Assembly: GCA_033782935.1 (NCBI GenBank)
Contig: JAWQEG010000501.1
Span: forward strand, 3,136,501 to 3,200,500
Length of the DNA: 64,000 nt
Direction: 5' to 3'
DNA from: Petrolisthes cinctipes
Taxonomy: Eukaryota; Arthropoda; Malacostraca; Decapoda; Porcellanidae
In this document: one piece after another, positions 51,050 through 63,570 of the stretch
How the letters are laid out: each line of letters opens with the position of its first letter
How positions within the stretch are numbered: position 1 is the stretch's first letter
Program-made: the position numbers and the translations under genes
The notes under the pieces: generated by a model
Database searches by the model: none
What the model was told of the DNA's origin: nothing
What the model saw: only the letters and a program-made list of their open reading frames with translations

Positions 51050-51741
51050 CACCCAAAAATTCGATATTTTGGGGTCCCAGAAGCGATCTGTACATGCCTA
51101 CTCCTTGTTAGAGTATTTTCAATATACAGGCCCAAAACATACTGAAAATCGATCTTTTAGGTGCCCAAAAGTCGATATGTACATGCATCTTCTGTACCCG
51201 TTTATATCTCAAATTCAGGCTCAAAACACCCGAAAATTCGATATTTCTGGGTCCCAGAAGCGATCTGTACTTGCCTACTCCGTGTTAGAGTATTTTCAAA
51301 ATACAGGCCCATAACAAGCTTAAATTGATATTTTAGGTGACCAAAGTCAATATGTGTATGCATCTTCTGCACCCGTTTATATCCCAAATTCAACCTCAAA
51401 ACACCCGAAAATTCGATATTTTTGGGTCCCAGAAGCGATCTGTACATGCCTACTCAGTGCTAGAATTTTTTCAAAATATAGGCTCAAAACAGGCTAAAAA
51501 TCGAAATTTTAAGTGTCCAAAGTCGATATGTGCATGCATCATCTGTACCCGTTTATATCTCAAATTTAGGCTCAAAACACCCGAAAATTCGATATTTTGG
51601 GGTCCCAGAAGTGATCTGTACATGCCTACTTAGTGCTAGAATATTTTCAAAATATAGGCCCAAAACATGCTAAAAATCGATATTTTATGTGCTCAAAGTC
51701 GATATCTCAAATTCAGGCACAAAACACTCGAAAATTCGATA
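51050..51741 (+). repeat. Duplication, offset 3,370 bp, right copy
   Basis: Partner of 47680-48371. After 51741 the array switches to an F5 monomer with GAAACAGACCC that occurs twice, 176 bp apart (near 51797 and 51973). Confidence 0.82.
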
Positions 51742-52208
51742 TTTTTGGGTCCTAGAAGCGATCTGTACATCCCTACTCCTAGTTAGAATGTTTTCAAGAA
51801 ACAGACCCAAAACATCCTCAAAATCAATATTTTTGGAGCCCAAAGTCAATATGTGCATGCATCTTCTGTACCCGTTTATATCTCAAATTCAGGCTCAAAA
51901 CACCCGAAAATTCGGTATTTTTGGGTCCTAGAAGCGATCTGTACATCCCTACTCCTAGTTAGAATGTTTTCAAGAAACAGACCCAAAACATCCTCAAAAT
52001 CAATATTTTTGGTGCCCAAAAGTCGATATGTGCATGCATCTTCTGTACCCGTTTATACCTCAAATTCAGGCTCCAAACACCCGAAAATTCGATATTTTGG
52101 GGTCCCAGAAGCGATCTGTACATGCCTACTCAGATGCAGGCCCAAAACATGATGAAAATCGATATTTTAGGTGCCCAAAGTCAACATGTGTATGCATCTT
52201 CTGCACTC

Positions 52209-53085
52209 GTTTATATCTCAAATTCAACCTCAAAACACCCGAAAATTCGATAATTTTGGGTCCCAGAAGCGATCTGTACATGTCTAGTCAGTGCTAGAAT
52301 TTTTTCAAAATATAGGCTCAAAACATGCTAAAAATCGATATTTTAAGTGTCCAAAGTCGATATGTGCATGCTTTATCGGTACCCGTTTATATCTCCAATT
52401 CAGCTCAAAACACCCGAAAATTCGATATTTTTGGGTCCCAGAAGCGATCTGTACATGCCTATTCCTAGTTAGAGTATTTTCAAAATACAGGCCCAAAACA
52501 TGCTTAAATTGATATTTTAGATGCCCAAAGTCAATATGTGCATGCATCTTCTGTACCCGTTTATATCTCAAATTCAGGCTCAAAACACCCGAAAATTCGG
52601 TATTTTTGGGTCCTAGAAGCGATCTGTACATCCCTACTCCTAGTTCGAATGTTTTCAAGATACAGACCCAAAACATGCTTAAAATCGATATTTTAGGTGC
52701 CCAAAAGTCGAATTGTGCATGCATTTTCTGTACCCGTTTATATCTCAAATTCAGGCTCAAAAAACCCGAAAATTCGATATTTTGGGGTCCTAGAAGCGAT
52801 CTGTACATGCCTACTCAGTGCTAGAATATTTTCAAAATATAGGCCCAAAAAATGCTAAAAATCGATATTTTAGGTGCCCAAAGTCGATATCTCAATTTCA
52901 GGCCCACAACACCCAAAAATTCGATATTTTGGGGTCCAAGAAGCGATCTGTACATGCCTACTCCGTGTTAGAGTATTTTCAATATACAGGCCCAAAACAT
53001 ACTGAAAATCGATCTCTTAGGTACCCAAAAGTCGATATGTGGATGCATCTTCTGTACCCGTTTATATCTTAAATTCAGGCTCAAA
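52209..53085 (+). repeat. Duplication, offset 9,992 bp, left copy
   Basis: Matches 62201-63076 (offset 9,991 after one base is lost near 62597). Shared variants are CATGCTTTATCGGTACCC, TCTCCAATTCAGCTC, CCTATTCCTAG, GCTTAAATTGATATTTTAG, GTCGAATTGTGC, ATGCATTTTCTG, ATCTCAATTTCAGGCC and AATCGATCTCTTAGGTACC. Confidence 0.86.
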
Positions 53086-55249
53086 ACAACCGAAAATTCG
53101 ATATTTTTGGGTCCCAGAAGCGATTTGTACATCCCTACACAGTGCTAGAATATTTTCAAAATAAAGGCCCAAAACATGTTAAAAATCGATATTTTAAGTG
53201 CCCAAAGTCGATATCTCAAATTCAGGCTCAAAACACCCGAAAATTCGATATTTTGGGGTCCCAGAAGCGATCTGTACATGCCTACTCCGTGTTAGAGTAT
53301 TTTCAATATACAGGCACAAAAAAAGCTTAAAATTGATATTTTAGGTGCCCAAAGTCAATATGTGCATATGCATCTTCTTTACCCGCTTATATCTCAAATT
53401 CAGACTCAAAACACCCGAAAATTCGATATTTTGGGGTCCCAGAAGCGATCCGTACATGCCTACTCAGTGCTAGAATATTTTAAAAATATAGGCCCAAAAC
53501 ATGCTAAAAATCAATATTTTAGGTGCCCAAAATCGATATCTCAAATTTAGGCCCAAAACACCCGAAAATTCTATATTTTGAGGTCCAAGAAGCGATCTGT
53601 ACATGCCTACTACGTGTTAGAAGATTTTCAATATACAGGCCCAAAACATACTGAAAATCGATCTTTTAGGTGCCCAAAAGTCGATATGTGCATACATCTT
53701 CTGTACCCGTTTATAACTCAGATTTAGTCTCCAAACACCCGAAAATTCAATATTTTGGGGTCCCAGAAGCGATCTGTACATGCCTGCTCAGATACAGGCC
53801 TAAAACATGCTGAAAATCGATATTTTAGGCGCCCAAATTCAATATGTGTATGCATCTTCTGCACCCGTTTATATCCCAAATTAAACCTCAAAACACCGGA
53901 AAATTCGATATTTTTGAGGTCCCAGAAGCGAACTGTACATGCCTACTCAGTGCTAGAATGTTTTCAAAATATAGGCTCAAAACATACTAAAAATCGATAT
54001 TTTAAGTGTCCAAAGTGTATATGTGCATGCATCTTCTGTACCCGTTTATATCTCAAATTCAGGCTCAAAACACCCGAAAATTCGGTATTTTTGGGTTCTA
54101 GATGCGATCTGTACATCCCTACTCCTAGTTAGAATGTTTTCAAGATACAGACCCAAAACATGCTCAAAATCAATATTTTAGGTTCCCAAAAGTCGATATG
54201 TGCATGCATCTTCTGCACCCGTTTATATCTCAAATTCAGGCTCAAAACACCCGAAAATTCGAAATTTTTAGGTCCCAGAAGCGATCTGTGCATGCCTACT
54301 TAGTGCTAGAATATTTTCAAAATATAGGCCCAAAACATGCTAAAAATCGATATTTTAGGTGCCTAAAGTCGATATCTCAAATTCAGGCCCAAAACACCCA
54401 AAAATTCGATATTTTGGGGTCCCAGAAGCGATCTGTACATGCCCTCTCCATGTTAGAGTATTTTCAATATACAGGCCAAAAACATACTAAAAATCGGTAT
54501 TTTATGTGTCGAAAATCGATATGTGCATGCATCATCTGTACCCGTTTATATCTCAAATTCAGGCTCAAAACACCCGAAAATTCGATATTTTGGGGTCCCA
54601 GAAGCGATCTGTACATGCCTACTCAGATGCAGGCCCAAAACATGTTGAAAATCGAAATTTTAGGTGCCCAGAGTCAACATGTGTATTCATCTTCTGCACT
54701 CGTTTATATCTCAAATTCAACCTCAAAACACCCGAAAATTCGATATTTTTGGGTCTCAGAAGCGATCTGTACATGCCTACTCAGTGCTAGAATTTTTTCA
54801 AAATATAGGCTCAAAACATGCTAAAAATCAATATTTTAAGTGTCCAAAATCGATATGTGCATGCATCATCTGTACCCGTTTATATCTCAAATTCAGGCTC
54901 AAAACACCCGAAAATTCGATATTTTGGGGTCCCAGAAGTGATCTGTACTTGCTTACTCAGTGTTAGAGTATTTTCAAAATACAGGCCCAAAACAAGCTGA
55001 AAATCGATATTTTAGGTGACCAAAGTCAATACGTGTATGCATCTTCTGCACCCGTTTATATCCCAAATTCAACCTCAAAACACCGAAAAATTCGATATTT
55101 TTGGGTCCCAGAAGCAATCTGTACATGCCTACTCAGTGCTAGAATGTTTTCAAAATATAGGCTCAAAACATGCTAAAAATCGATATTTTAAGTGTCCAAA
55201 GTCGATATGTGCATGCATCATCTGTACCCGTTTATATCTCAAATTCAGG
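53086..55249 (+). repeat. Ordinary monomers, no long duplicate traced
   Basis: Head-to-tail monomers only. Small private changes are seen, such as GTGCATATGCATC near 53362 (a short insertion) and CGCCCAAATTCAATATG near 53830. No gene, element or unique sequence is visible. Confidence 0.8.
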
Positions 55250-55606
55250 CTCAAAACACCCGAAAATTCGATATTTTGGGGTCCCAGAAGCGAACTGTAA
55301 ATGCCTACTCCGTGTTAGAGTATTTTCAAAATACAGGCCCAAAACATACTGAAAATCGATCTTTTAGGTGCCCAAAATTCGATATGTGCCTGCATCTTCT
55401 GTACCCGTTTATATCTCAAAATCAGGCTCCAAACACCCGAAAATTCGATATTTTGGGGTCCCAGAAGCGATCTGTACATCCCTACTCCCAGTTAGAATGT
55501 TTTCAAGATACAGACCCAAAACATGCTCAAAATCGATATTTTAGGTGCCCAAAAGTGGAATTGTGCATGCATTTTCTGTACCCGTTTATATCTCAAATTC
55601 AGGCTC
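55250..55606 (+). repeat. Duplication, offset 8,321 bp, left copy
   Basis: Matches 63571-63927. Shared variants are GCCCAAAATTCGATATG, GTGCCTGCATC, CTCAAAATCAGGCTCC and ACTCCCAGTTAGAATG. Confidence 0.82.
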
Positions 55607-57018
55607 AAAACACGCGAAAATTCGATATTTTGGGGTCCCAGAAGCGATCTGTACATGTCTACTCGGTGCTAGAATATTTTCAAAATATAGGCCCAAAAAA
55701 TGCTAAAAATCGATATTTTAGGTGCCCAAAGTCGATATCTCAATTTCAGGCCCAAAACACCCAAAAATTCGATATTTTGGGGTCCAAGAAGCGATCTGTA
55801 CATGCCTACTCCGTGTTAGAGTATTTTCAATATACTGGCCCAAAACATACTGAAAATCGAACTTTTAGGTACCCAAAAGTCGATATGTGGATACATCTTC
55901 TGTACCCATTTATATCTCAAATTCAGTCTCAAAACACCCGAAAATTCGGTATTTTTGGCCCTTGAAGCGATCTGCACATCCCTACTCCTAGTTAGAATGT
56001 TTTCAAGATACAGACCCAAAACATGCTCAAAATCGATATTTTAGGTGCCCAAAAGTCGATATGTGCATGCATCTTCTGTACCCGTTTATATCTCAAATTC
56101 AGGATCAAACACCCGAAAATTCGATATTTTGGGGTCCCTGAAGCGATCTGTACATGCCTACTCAGTGCTAGAATAATTTCAAAATATAGGCCCAAAACAT
56201 ACTAAAAATCGATATTTTAGGTGCCCAAAGTCGATATCTCAAATGCAGGCCCAAAACACCCAAAAATTCGATATTTTGGGGTCCAAGAAGCGATCTGTAC
56301 ATGCCTAATCCGTGTTAGAGTATTTTCAATATACAGGCCCAAAACATACTGCAAATCGATCTCTTAGGTACCCAAAAGTCGATATGTGGATGCATCTTCT
56401 GTACCCGTTTATATCTTAAATTCAGGCTCAAAACACCCGAAAATTCGATATTTTTGGGTCCCAGAAGCGATCTGTACATCCCTACACAGTGCTAGAATAT
56501 TTTCAAAATATAGGCCCAAAACATGTTAAAAATCGATATTTTAAGTGCCCAATGTCGATATCTTAAATTCAGGCTCAAAACACCCGAAAATTCGATATTT
56601 TGGGGTCCCAGAAGCAATCTGTACATGCCTACTCCGTGTTAGAGTATTTTCAATATACAGGCCCAAAACATACTGAAAATCGATCTTTTAGGTGCCCAAA
56701 AGTCGATATGTGGATGCATCTTCTGTACCCGTTTATATCTCAAATTCAGGGTCAAAACACCCGAAAATTCGGTATTTTTGGGTCGTAGAAGCGATCTGTA
56801 CATTCCTACTCCTAGTTAGAATGTTTTCAAGATACAGACCCAAAACATGCTCAAAATCGATATTTTAGATGCCCAAAAGTCGATATGTGCATGCATCTTC
56901 TGCACCCGTTTATATCCCAAATTCAACCTCAAAACACCCGAAAATTCGATATTTTTGGGTCCCAGAAGCGATCTGTACATGTCTAGTCAGTGCTAGAATG
57001 TTTTCAAAATATAGGCTC
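55607..57018 (+). repeat. Ordinary monomers with scattered relatives
   Basis: Contains the third relative of the 52.8-kb and 62.9-kb segment (to about 55920), then F5, F1, F2 and F4-like monomers. One F5 A half reads TTTTTGGCCCTTGAAGCG near 55955. Nothing other than satellite is present. Confidence 0.78.
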
Positions 57019-58270
57019 AAAACATGCTAAAAATCGATATTTTAGGTGCCCAAAGTCGATATCTCAAATTCAGGCCCAAAACACCCAAAAATTCGATATT
57101 TTGGGGTCCCAGAAGCAATCTGTACATGCCTACTCCGTGTTGGAGTATTTTTAATATACAGGCCCAAAACATACTGAAAATCGATCTTTTAGGTGCCCAA
57201 AAGTCGATATGTGGATGCATCTTCTGTACCCGTTTATATCTCAAATTCAGGCTCAAAACACCCGAAAATTCGATATTTTGGGGTCCCAGAAGCGATCTGT
57301 ACTTGCTTACTCCGTGTTAGAGTATTATCAAAATACAGGCCCAAAACAAGCTTAAATTGATATTTTAGGTGACCAAAGTCAATATGTGTATGCATCTTCT
57401 GCACCCGTTTATATCCCAAATTCAACCTCAAAACACCCGAAAATTCGATATTTTTGGGTCCCAGAAGCGATCTGTACATGTCTAGTCAGTGCTAGAATGT
57501 TTTCAAAATATAGGCTCAAAACATGCTAAAAATCGATATTTTAAGTGTCCAAAGTCGATATGTGCATGCATCATCTGAACCCGTTTATATCTCAAATTAA
57601 GGCTCAAAAAACCCGAAAATTCGATATTTTGGGGTCCCTGAAGTGATCTGTACATGCCTACTTAGTGCTAGAATAATTTCAAAATATAGGCCCAAAACAT
57701 GCTAAAAATCGATATTTTAGGATCCCAAAGTCGATATCTCAAATTCAGGCACAAAACACTCAAAAATTCGATATTTTGGGGTCCCAGAAGCGAACTGTAC
57801 ATGCCTACTCCGTGTTAGATTATTTTCAAAATACAGGCCAAAAAAATACTTAAAATCGATCGTTTTGGTGCCCAAAAGTCGATATGTGCATGCATCTTCT
57901 GTACCCGTTTATATCTCAAATTCAGGCTCGAAACACCCGAAAATTCGATATTTTGGGGTCCTAGAAGCGATCTGTACAAGCCTACTCAGATGCAGGCCCA
58001 AAACATGCTGAAAATCGATATTTTAGGTGCCCAAAGTCAACATGTGTATGCATCTTCTGCATTCGTTTATATCACAAATTCAACCTTAAAACACCCGAAA
58101 ATTCGATAATTTTGGGTCCCAGAAGCGATCTGTACATGTCTAGTCAGTGCTAGAATGTTTTCAAAATATAGGCTCAAAACAACTAAAAATCGATATTATA
58201 TGTGTCCAAAGTCGATATGTGCATGCATCTTCTGTACCCGTTTATATCTCAAATTCAGGTTAAAAACACC
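57019..58270 (+). repeat. Duplication, offset 1,685 bp, left copy
   Basis: Matches 58704-59957. Shared variants are AGAAGCAATCTG, GAGTATTATCAAAATAC, GCTTAAATTGATATT, CATCATCTGAACCCG, TAGAATAATTTC, ATCGATCGTTTTGGTGCC, CATTCGTTTATATCAC and CGATATTATATGTGTCC. Confidence 0.85.
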
Positions 58271-59179
58271 CGAAAATTCGATATTTTTGGGTCCCTGAAG
58301 CGATCTGTACATGCCTAATCCTAGTTAGAGTATTTTCAAAATACAGGCCCAAAACATGCTGAAAATCGATATTTTAGGTGCCCAAAGTCAATATGTGCAT
58401 GCATCTTCTGTACCCGTTTATATCTCAAATTCAGGGTCAAAACACCCGAAATTTCGGTATTTTTGGGTCGTAGAAGCGATCTGTACATTCCTACTCCTAG
58501 TTAGAATGTTTTCAAGATACAGACCCAAAACATGCTCAAAATCGATATTTTAGATGCCCAAAAGTCGATATGTGCATGCATCTTCTGTACCCGTTTATAT
58601 CTCGAATTCAGGCTCAAAACCTCCGAAAATTCGATATTTTAGGGTCCCAGAAGCGATCTCTACATGCCTACTCAGTGCTAGAATATTTTCAAAATGTAGG
58701 CCCAAAACATGCTAAAAATCGATATTTTAGGTGCCCAAAGTCGATATCTCAAATTCAGGCCCAAAACACCCAAAAATTCGATATTTTGGGGTCCCAGAAG
58801 CAATCTGTACATGCCTACTCCGTGTTAGAGTATTTTCAATATACAGGCCCAAAACATACTGAAAATCGTTCTTTTAGGTGCCCAAAAGTCGATATGTGGA
58901 TGCATCTTCTGTACCCGTTTATATCTCAAATTCAGGCTCAAAACACCCGAAAATTCGATATTTTGGGGTCCCAGAAGCGATCTGTACTTGCCTACTCCGT
59001 GTTAGAGTATTATCAAAATACAGGCCCAAAACAAGCTTAAATTGATATTTTAGGTGACCAAAGTCAATATGTGTATGCATCTTCTGCACCCGTTTATATC
59101 CCAAATTCTACCTCAAAACACCCGAAAATTCGATATTTTTGGGTCTCTGAAGCGATCTGTACATGTCTAGTCAGTGCTA
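58153..59179 (+). repeat. Six-monomer higher-order repeat, copy 6 (right end of window)
   Basis: F4 (58153), F6 (about 58356), F5 (about 58532), F1 (about 58712), F2 (about 58860) and F3 (about 59038) are followed by F4 at 59180. The same family order 56 kb from copy 1 shows that the six-monomer HOR is the organising unit of the whole window. Small base losses (AAAACAACTAAAA, GCTTAAATTG) are private to this region. Confidence 0.82.
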
Positions 59180-59607
59180 GAATGTTTTCAAAATATAGGC
59201 TCAAAACAAGCTAAAAATCGATATTTTAAGTGTCCAAAGTCGATATGTGCATGCATCATCTGAACCCGTTTATATCTCAAATTTAGGCTCAAAAAACCCG
59301 AAAATTCGATATTTTGGGGTCCCTGAAGTGATCTGTACATGCCTACTTAGTGCTAGAATAATTTCAAAATATACGCCCAAAAAATGCTAAAAATCGATAT
59401 TTTAGGAGCCCAAAGTCGATATCTCAAATTCAGGCACAAAACACTCAAAAATTCGATATTTTGGGGTCCCAGAAGCGAACTGTACATGCCTACTCCGTGT
59501 TAGATTATTTTCAAAATACAGGCCCAAAACATACTGAAAATCGATCGTTTTGGTGCCCAAAAGTCGATATGTGCATGCATCTTCTGTACCCGTTTATATC
59601 TCAAATT
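58334..59607 (+). repeat. Duplication, offset 2,609 bp, left copy
   Basis: Matches 60943-62216 almost base for base, including AAAACCTCCGAAAATTCG, TTTTAGGGTCCC, CAAAATGTAGGCCC and ATCGATCGTTTTGG. Confidence 0.88.
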
Positions 59608-59957
59608 CAGGCTCAAAACACCCGAAAATTCGATATTTTGGGGTCCTAGAAGCGATCTGTACAAGCCTACTCAGATGCAGGCCCAAAACATGCTGAAAAT
59701 CGATATTTTAAGTGCCCAAAGTCAACATGTGTATGCATCTTCTGCATTCGTTTATATCACAAATTCAACCTTAAAACACCCGAAAATTCGATAATTTTGG
59801 GTCCCAGAAGCGATCTGTACATGTCTAGTCAGTGCTAGAATGTTTTCAAAATATAGGCTCAAAACATACTAAAAATCGATATTATATGTGTCCAAAGTCG
59901 ATAAGTGCATGCAACTCCTGTACGCATTTATATCTCAAATTCAGGTTAAAAACACCC
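58704..59957 (+). repeat. Duplication, offset 1,685 bp, right copy
   Basis: Partner of 57019-58270 and, through 59607, also part of the 2,609-bp duplication. Three versions of this stretch therefore exist between 57 and 62.2 kb. Confidence 0.84.
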
Positions 59958-60699
59958 AAAAATTCGATATTTTGGGGTCCCAGAAGCGATCTGTACATGC
60001 CTACTCCATGTTAGAGTATTTTTAATATACAGGCCCAAAACATACTGAAAATCGATCTGTTAGGTGCCCAAAAGTCGATATGTGCATGCATCTTCTGTAC
60101 CCGTTTATATCTCAAATTCAGGCCCAAAACACCCGAAAATTCGATATTTTGGGGTCTCAGAAACGAACTGTACATGCCTACTCCGTGTTAGAGTATTTTC
60201 AAAATACAGGCCCAAAACATACTGAAAATCGATCTTTTAGGTGCCCAAAAGTCGATATGTGCATGCATCTTCTGTACCCGTTTATATCCCAAATTCAACC
60301 TCAAAACACCCGAAAATTCGATATTTCTGGGTCCCAGAAGCGATCTGTACATGCCTACTCAGTGCTAGAATTTTTTCAAAATATAGGCTCAAAAAAAACT
60401 AAAAATCGATATTTTAAGTGTCCAAAGTCGATATGTGCATTTATCATCAGTACCCTTTTATATCTCAAATTCAATCTCAAAACACCCGAAAATTCGATAT
60501 TTTTGGGTCCCAGAAGTGATCTCTACATGCCTACTTAGTGCTAGAATATTTTCAAAATATAGGTATAAAACATGCTAAAAATCGATATTTTAGGTGCCCA
60601 AAGTCGATATCTCAAATTCAGGCCCAAAACACCCGAAAATTCGATATTTTGGGGTCCCAGAAGCGAACTGTACATGCCTACTCCGTGTTAGAGTATTTT

Positions 60700-60770
60700 C
60701 AAAATACAGCCCCAAAACATGCTGAAAATCGATATTTTGGGGTCCCAGAAGCGATCTGTACATGCCTACT
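60700..60770 (+). repeat. Half-register junction, exact 88-bp spacing
   Basis: GAACTGTAC at 60665 and GATCTGTAC at 60753 are 88 bp apart, half a monomer. In between, the B half runs through GCTGAAAATCGATATTTT and continues as A half with GGGGTCCCAGAAGCG. The switch lies in TCGATATTTT (60730-60739), which the two halves share, so this looks like homologous exchange between A and B halves. Confidence 0.9.
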
Positions 60771-60914
60771 CAGATGCACGCCCAAAACATGCTAAAAATC
60801 GATATTTTAGGTGCCCAAAGTCAACATGTGTATGCATCTTCTGCACTCGTTTATATCTCAAATTCAACCTCAAAACACCCGAAAATTCGATAATTTTGGG
60901 TCCCAGAAGCGATC

Positions 60915-61000
60915 TGTACATGTCTAGTCAGTGCTAGAATGTTTTCAAAATACAGGCCCAAAACATGCTGAAAATCGATATTTTAAGTGCCCAAAGTCGA
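60915..61000 (+). repeat. F4/F6 hybrid monomer
   Basis: The monomer begins as F4 (CTAGTCAGTGCTAGAATG) and continues as F6 (CAAAATACAGGCCC, ATGCTGAAAATCG). F4 and F6 are neighbours in the HOR, so unequal crossover between them would delete one monomer and give the observed five-monomer period of 851 bp. Confidence 0.78.
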
Positions 61001-62216
61001 TATGTGCATGCATCTTCTGTACCCGTTTATATCTCAAATTCAGGCTCAAAACACCCGAAAATTCGGTATTTTTGGGTCCTAGAAGCGATCTGTACATCCC
61101 TACTCCTAGTTAGAATGTTTTCAAGATACAGACCCAAAACATGCTCAAAATCGATATTTTAGATGCCCAAAAGTCGATATGTGCATGCATCTTCTGTACC
61201 CGTTTATATCTCAAATTCAGGCTCAAAACCTCCGAAAATTCGATATTTTAGGGTCCCAGAAGCGATCTGTACATGCCTACTCAGTGCTAGAATATTTTCA
61301 AAATGTAGGCCCAAAACATGCTAAAAATCGATATTTTAGGTGCCCAAAGTCGATATCTCAAATTCAGGCCCAAAACACCCAAAAATTCGATATTTTGGGG
61401 TCCCAGAAGCAATCTGTACATGCCTACTCCGTGTTAGAGTATTTTCAATATACAGGCCCAAAACATACTGAAAATCGATCTTTTAGGTGCCCAAAAGTCG
61501 ATATGTGGATGCATCTTCTGTACCCGTTTATATCTCAAATTCAGGCTCAAAACACCCGAAAATTCGATATTTTGGGGTCCCAGAAGCGATTTGTACTTGC
61601 CTACTCCGTGTTAGAGTATTATCAAAATACAGGCCCAAAACAAGCTTAAATTGATATTTTAGGTGTCCAAAGTCAATATGTGTATGCATCTTCTGCACCC
61701 GTTTATATCCCAAATTCAACCTCAAAACACCCGAAAATTCGATATTTTTGGGTCCCAGAAGCGATCTGTACATGTCTAGTCAGTGCTAGAATGTTTTCAA
61801 AATATAGGCTCAAAACATGCTAAAAATCGATATTTTAAGTGTCCAAAGTCGATATGTGCATGCATCATCTGAACCCGTTTATATCTCAAATTTAGGCTCA
61901 AAAAACCCGAAAATTCGATATTTTGGGGTCCCTGAAGTGATCTGTACATGCCTACTTAGTGCTAGAATAATTTCAAAATATAGGCCCAAAACATGCTAAA
62001 ATTCGATATTTTAGGAGCCCAAAGTCGATATCTCATATTCAGGCACAAAACACTCAAAAATTCGATATTTTGGGGTCCCAGAAGCGAACTGTACATGCCT
62101 ACTCCGTGTTAGATTATTTTCAAAATATAGGCCCAAAATATACTGAAAATCGATCGTTTTGGTGCCCAAAAGTCGATATGTGCATGCATCTTCTGTACCC
62201 GTTTATATCTCAAATT
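60943..62216 (+). repeat. Duplication, offset 2,609 bp, right copy
   Basis: Partner of 58334-59607. It follows an F4/F6 hybrid monomer, which makes the local HOR five monomers (851 bp from F4 to F4, 60938 to 61789) instead of six. Confidence 0.88.
61212..61358 (+). repeat. Representative 147-bp short monomer (family F1)
   Basis: Compared with the full monomer, 29 bp are missing between CGATAT and CTCAAATTC in the B half, so GTCGATAT runs straight into CTCAAATTCAGGCCC. The lost segment is bounded by ATAT direct repeats, which fits a slippage or end-joining deletion. The form occurs throughout the window at the fourth position of the six-monomer HOR, so it is old and was spread by amplification. 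The same junction is also found inside other families, for example near 13490, 16225 and 24077, which implies recombination or gene conversion between families. Confidence 0.93.
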
Positions 62217-63076
62217 CAACCTCAAAACACCCGAAAATTCGATAATTTTGGGTCCCAGAAGCGATCTGTACATGTCTAGTCAGTGCTAGAATTTTTTCAA
62301 AATATAGGCTCAAAACATGCTAAAAATCGATATTTTAAGTGTCCAAAGTCGATATGTTCATGCTTTATCGGTACCCGTTTATATCTCCAATTCAGCTCAA
62401 AACACCCGAAAATTCGATATATTTGGGTCCCAGAAGCGATCTGTACATGCCTATTCCTAGTTAGAGTATTTTCAAAATACAGGCCCAAAACATGCTTAAA
62501 TTGATATTTTAGATGCCCAAAGTCAATATGTGCATGCATCTTCTGTACCCGTTTATTTCTCAAATTCAGGCTCAAAACACCCGAAAATTCGGAATTTTGG
62601 GTCCTAGAAGCAATCTGTACATCCCTACTCCTAGTTAGAATGTTTTCAAGATACAGACCCAAAACATGCTTAAAATCGATATTTTAGGTGCCCAAAAGTC
62701 GAATTGTGCATGCATTTTCTGTACCCGTTTATATCTCAAATTCAGGCTCAAAAAACCCGAAAATTCGATATTTTGGGGTCCCAGAAGCGATCTGTACATG
62801 CCTACTCAGTGCTAGAATATTTTCAAAATATAGGCCCAAAAAATGCTAAAAATCGATATTTTAGGTGCCCAAAGTCGATATCTCAATTTCAGGCCCAAAA
62901 CACCCAAAAATTCGATATTTTGGGGTCCAAGAAGCGATCTGTACATGCCTACTCCGTGTTAGAGTATTTTCAATATACAGGCCCAAAACATACTGAAAAT
63001 CGATCTCTTAGGTACCCAAAAGTCGATATGTGGATGCATCTTCTGTACCCGTTTATATCTTAAATTCAGGCTCAAA
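62201..63076 (+). repeat. Duplication, offset 9,992 bp, right copy
   Basis: Partner of 52209-53085. The later part has a third relative at about 55540-55920 with the same GAATTGTGC, CAATTTCAGG and GGTACCCAAAAGTCG variants. Confidence 0.86.
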
Positions 63077-63570
63077 ACACCGAAAAATTCGATATTTTTG
63101 GGTCCCAGAAGCAATCTGTACATGCCTACTCAGTGCTAGAATATTTTCAAAATATAGGCTCAAAACATGCTAAAAATCGATATTTTAAGTGTCCAAAGTC
63201 GATATGTGCATGCATCATCTGTACCCGTTTATATCTCAAATTCAGGCTCAAAACACCCGAAAATTCGATATTTTGGGGTCCCAGAAGTGATCTGTACATG
63301 CCTACTTAGTGCTAGAATATTTTCAAGATATAGGCCCAAAAAATGTTAAAAATCGATATTTTAGGTGCCGAAAGTCGATATCTCAAATTCAGGCCCAAAA
63401 CACCCGAAAATTCGATATTTTGTGGTCCCAGCAGCGAACTGTACATGCCTACTCCGTGTTAGAGTATTTTCAAAATACAGGCCCAAAACATACTGAAAAT
63501 CGATTTTTTAGGTGCTCAAAAGTCGATATGTGCATGCATCTTCTGTACCCGTTTATATCCCAAATTCAGG

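Noticed and set aside
52305..52808. Minus-strand frame of 167 codons as a gene
   Set aside because: It is the complement of satellite monomers in this region and recurs, in part, at 62297-62662 through the 9,992-bp duplication. Nothing beyond repeat sequence is encoded.
55192..55965. Long open frames (for example 257 codons here, 227 at 63309-63992, 208 at 54198-54824, many of 60-190 codons) as a repetitive protein family
   Set aside because: They are stop-free runs through satellite monomers of 177 and 147 bp. They occur in overlapping frames and on both strands, end at random where 176- or 158-bp monomers shift the frame, and show no start context, domain or unique sequence.
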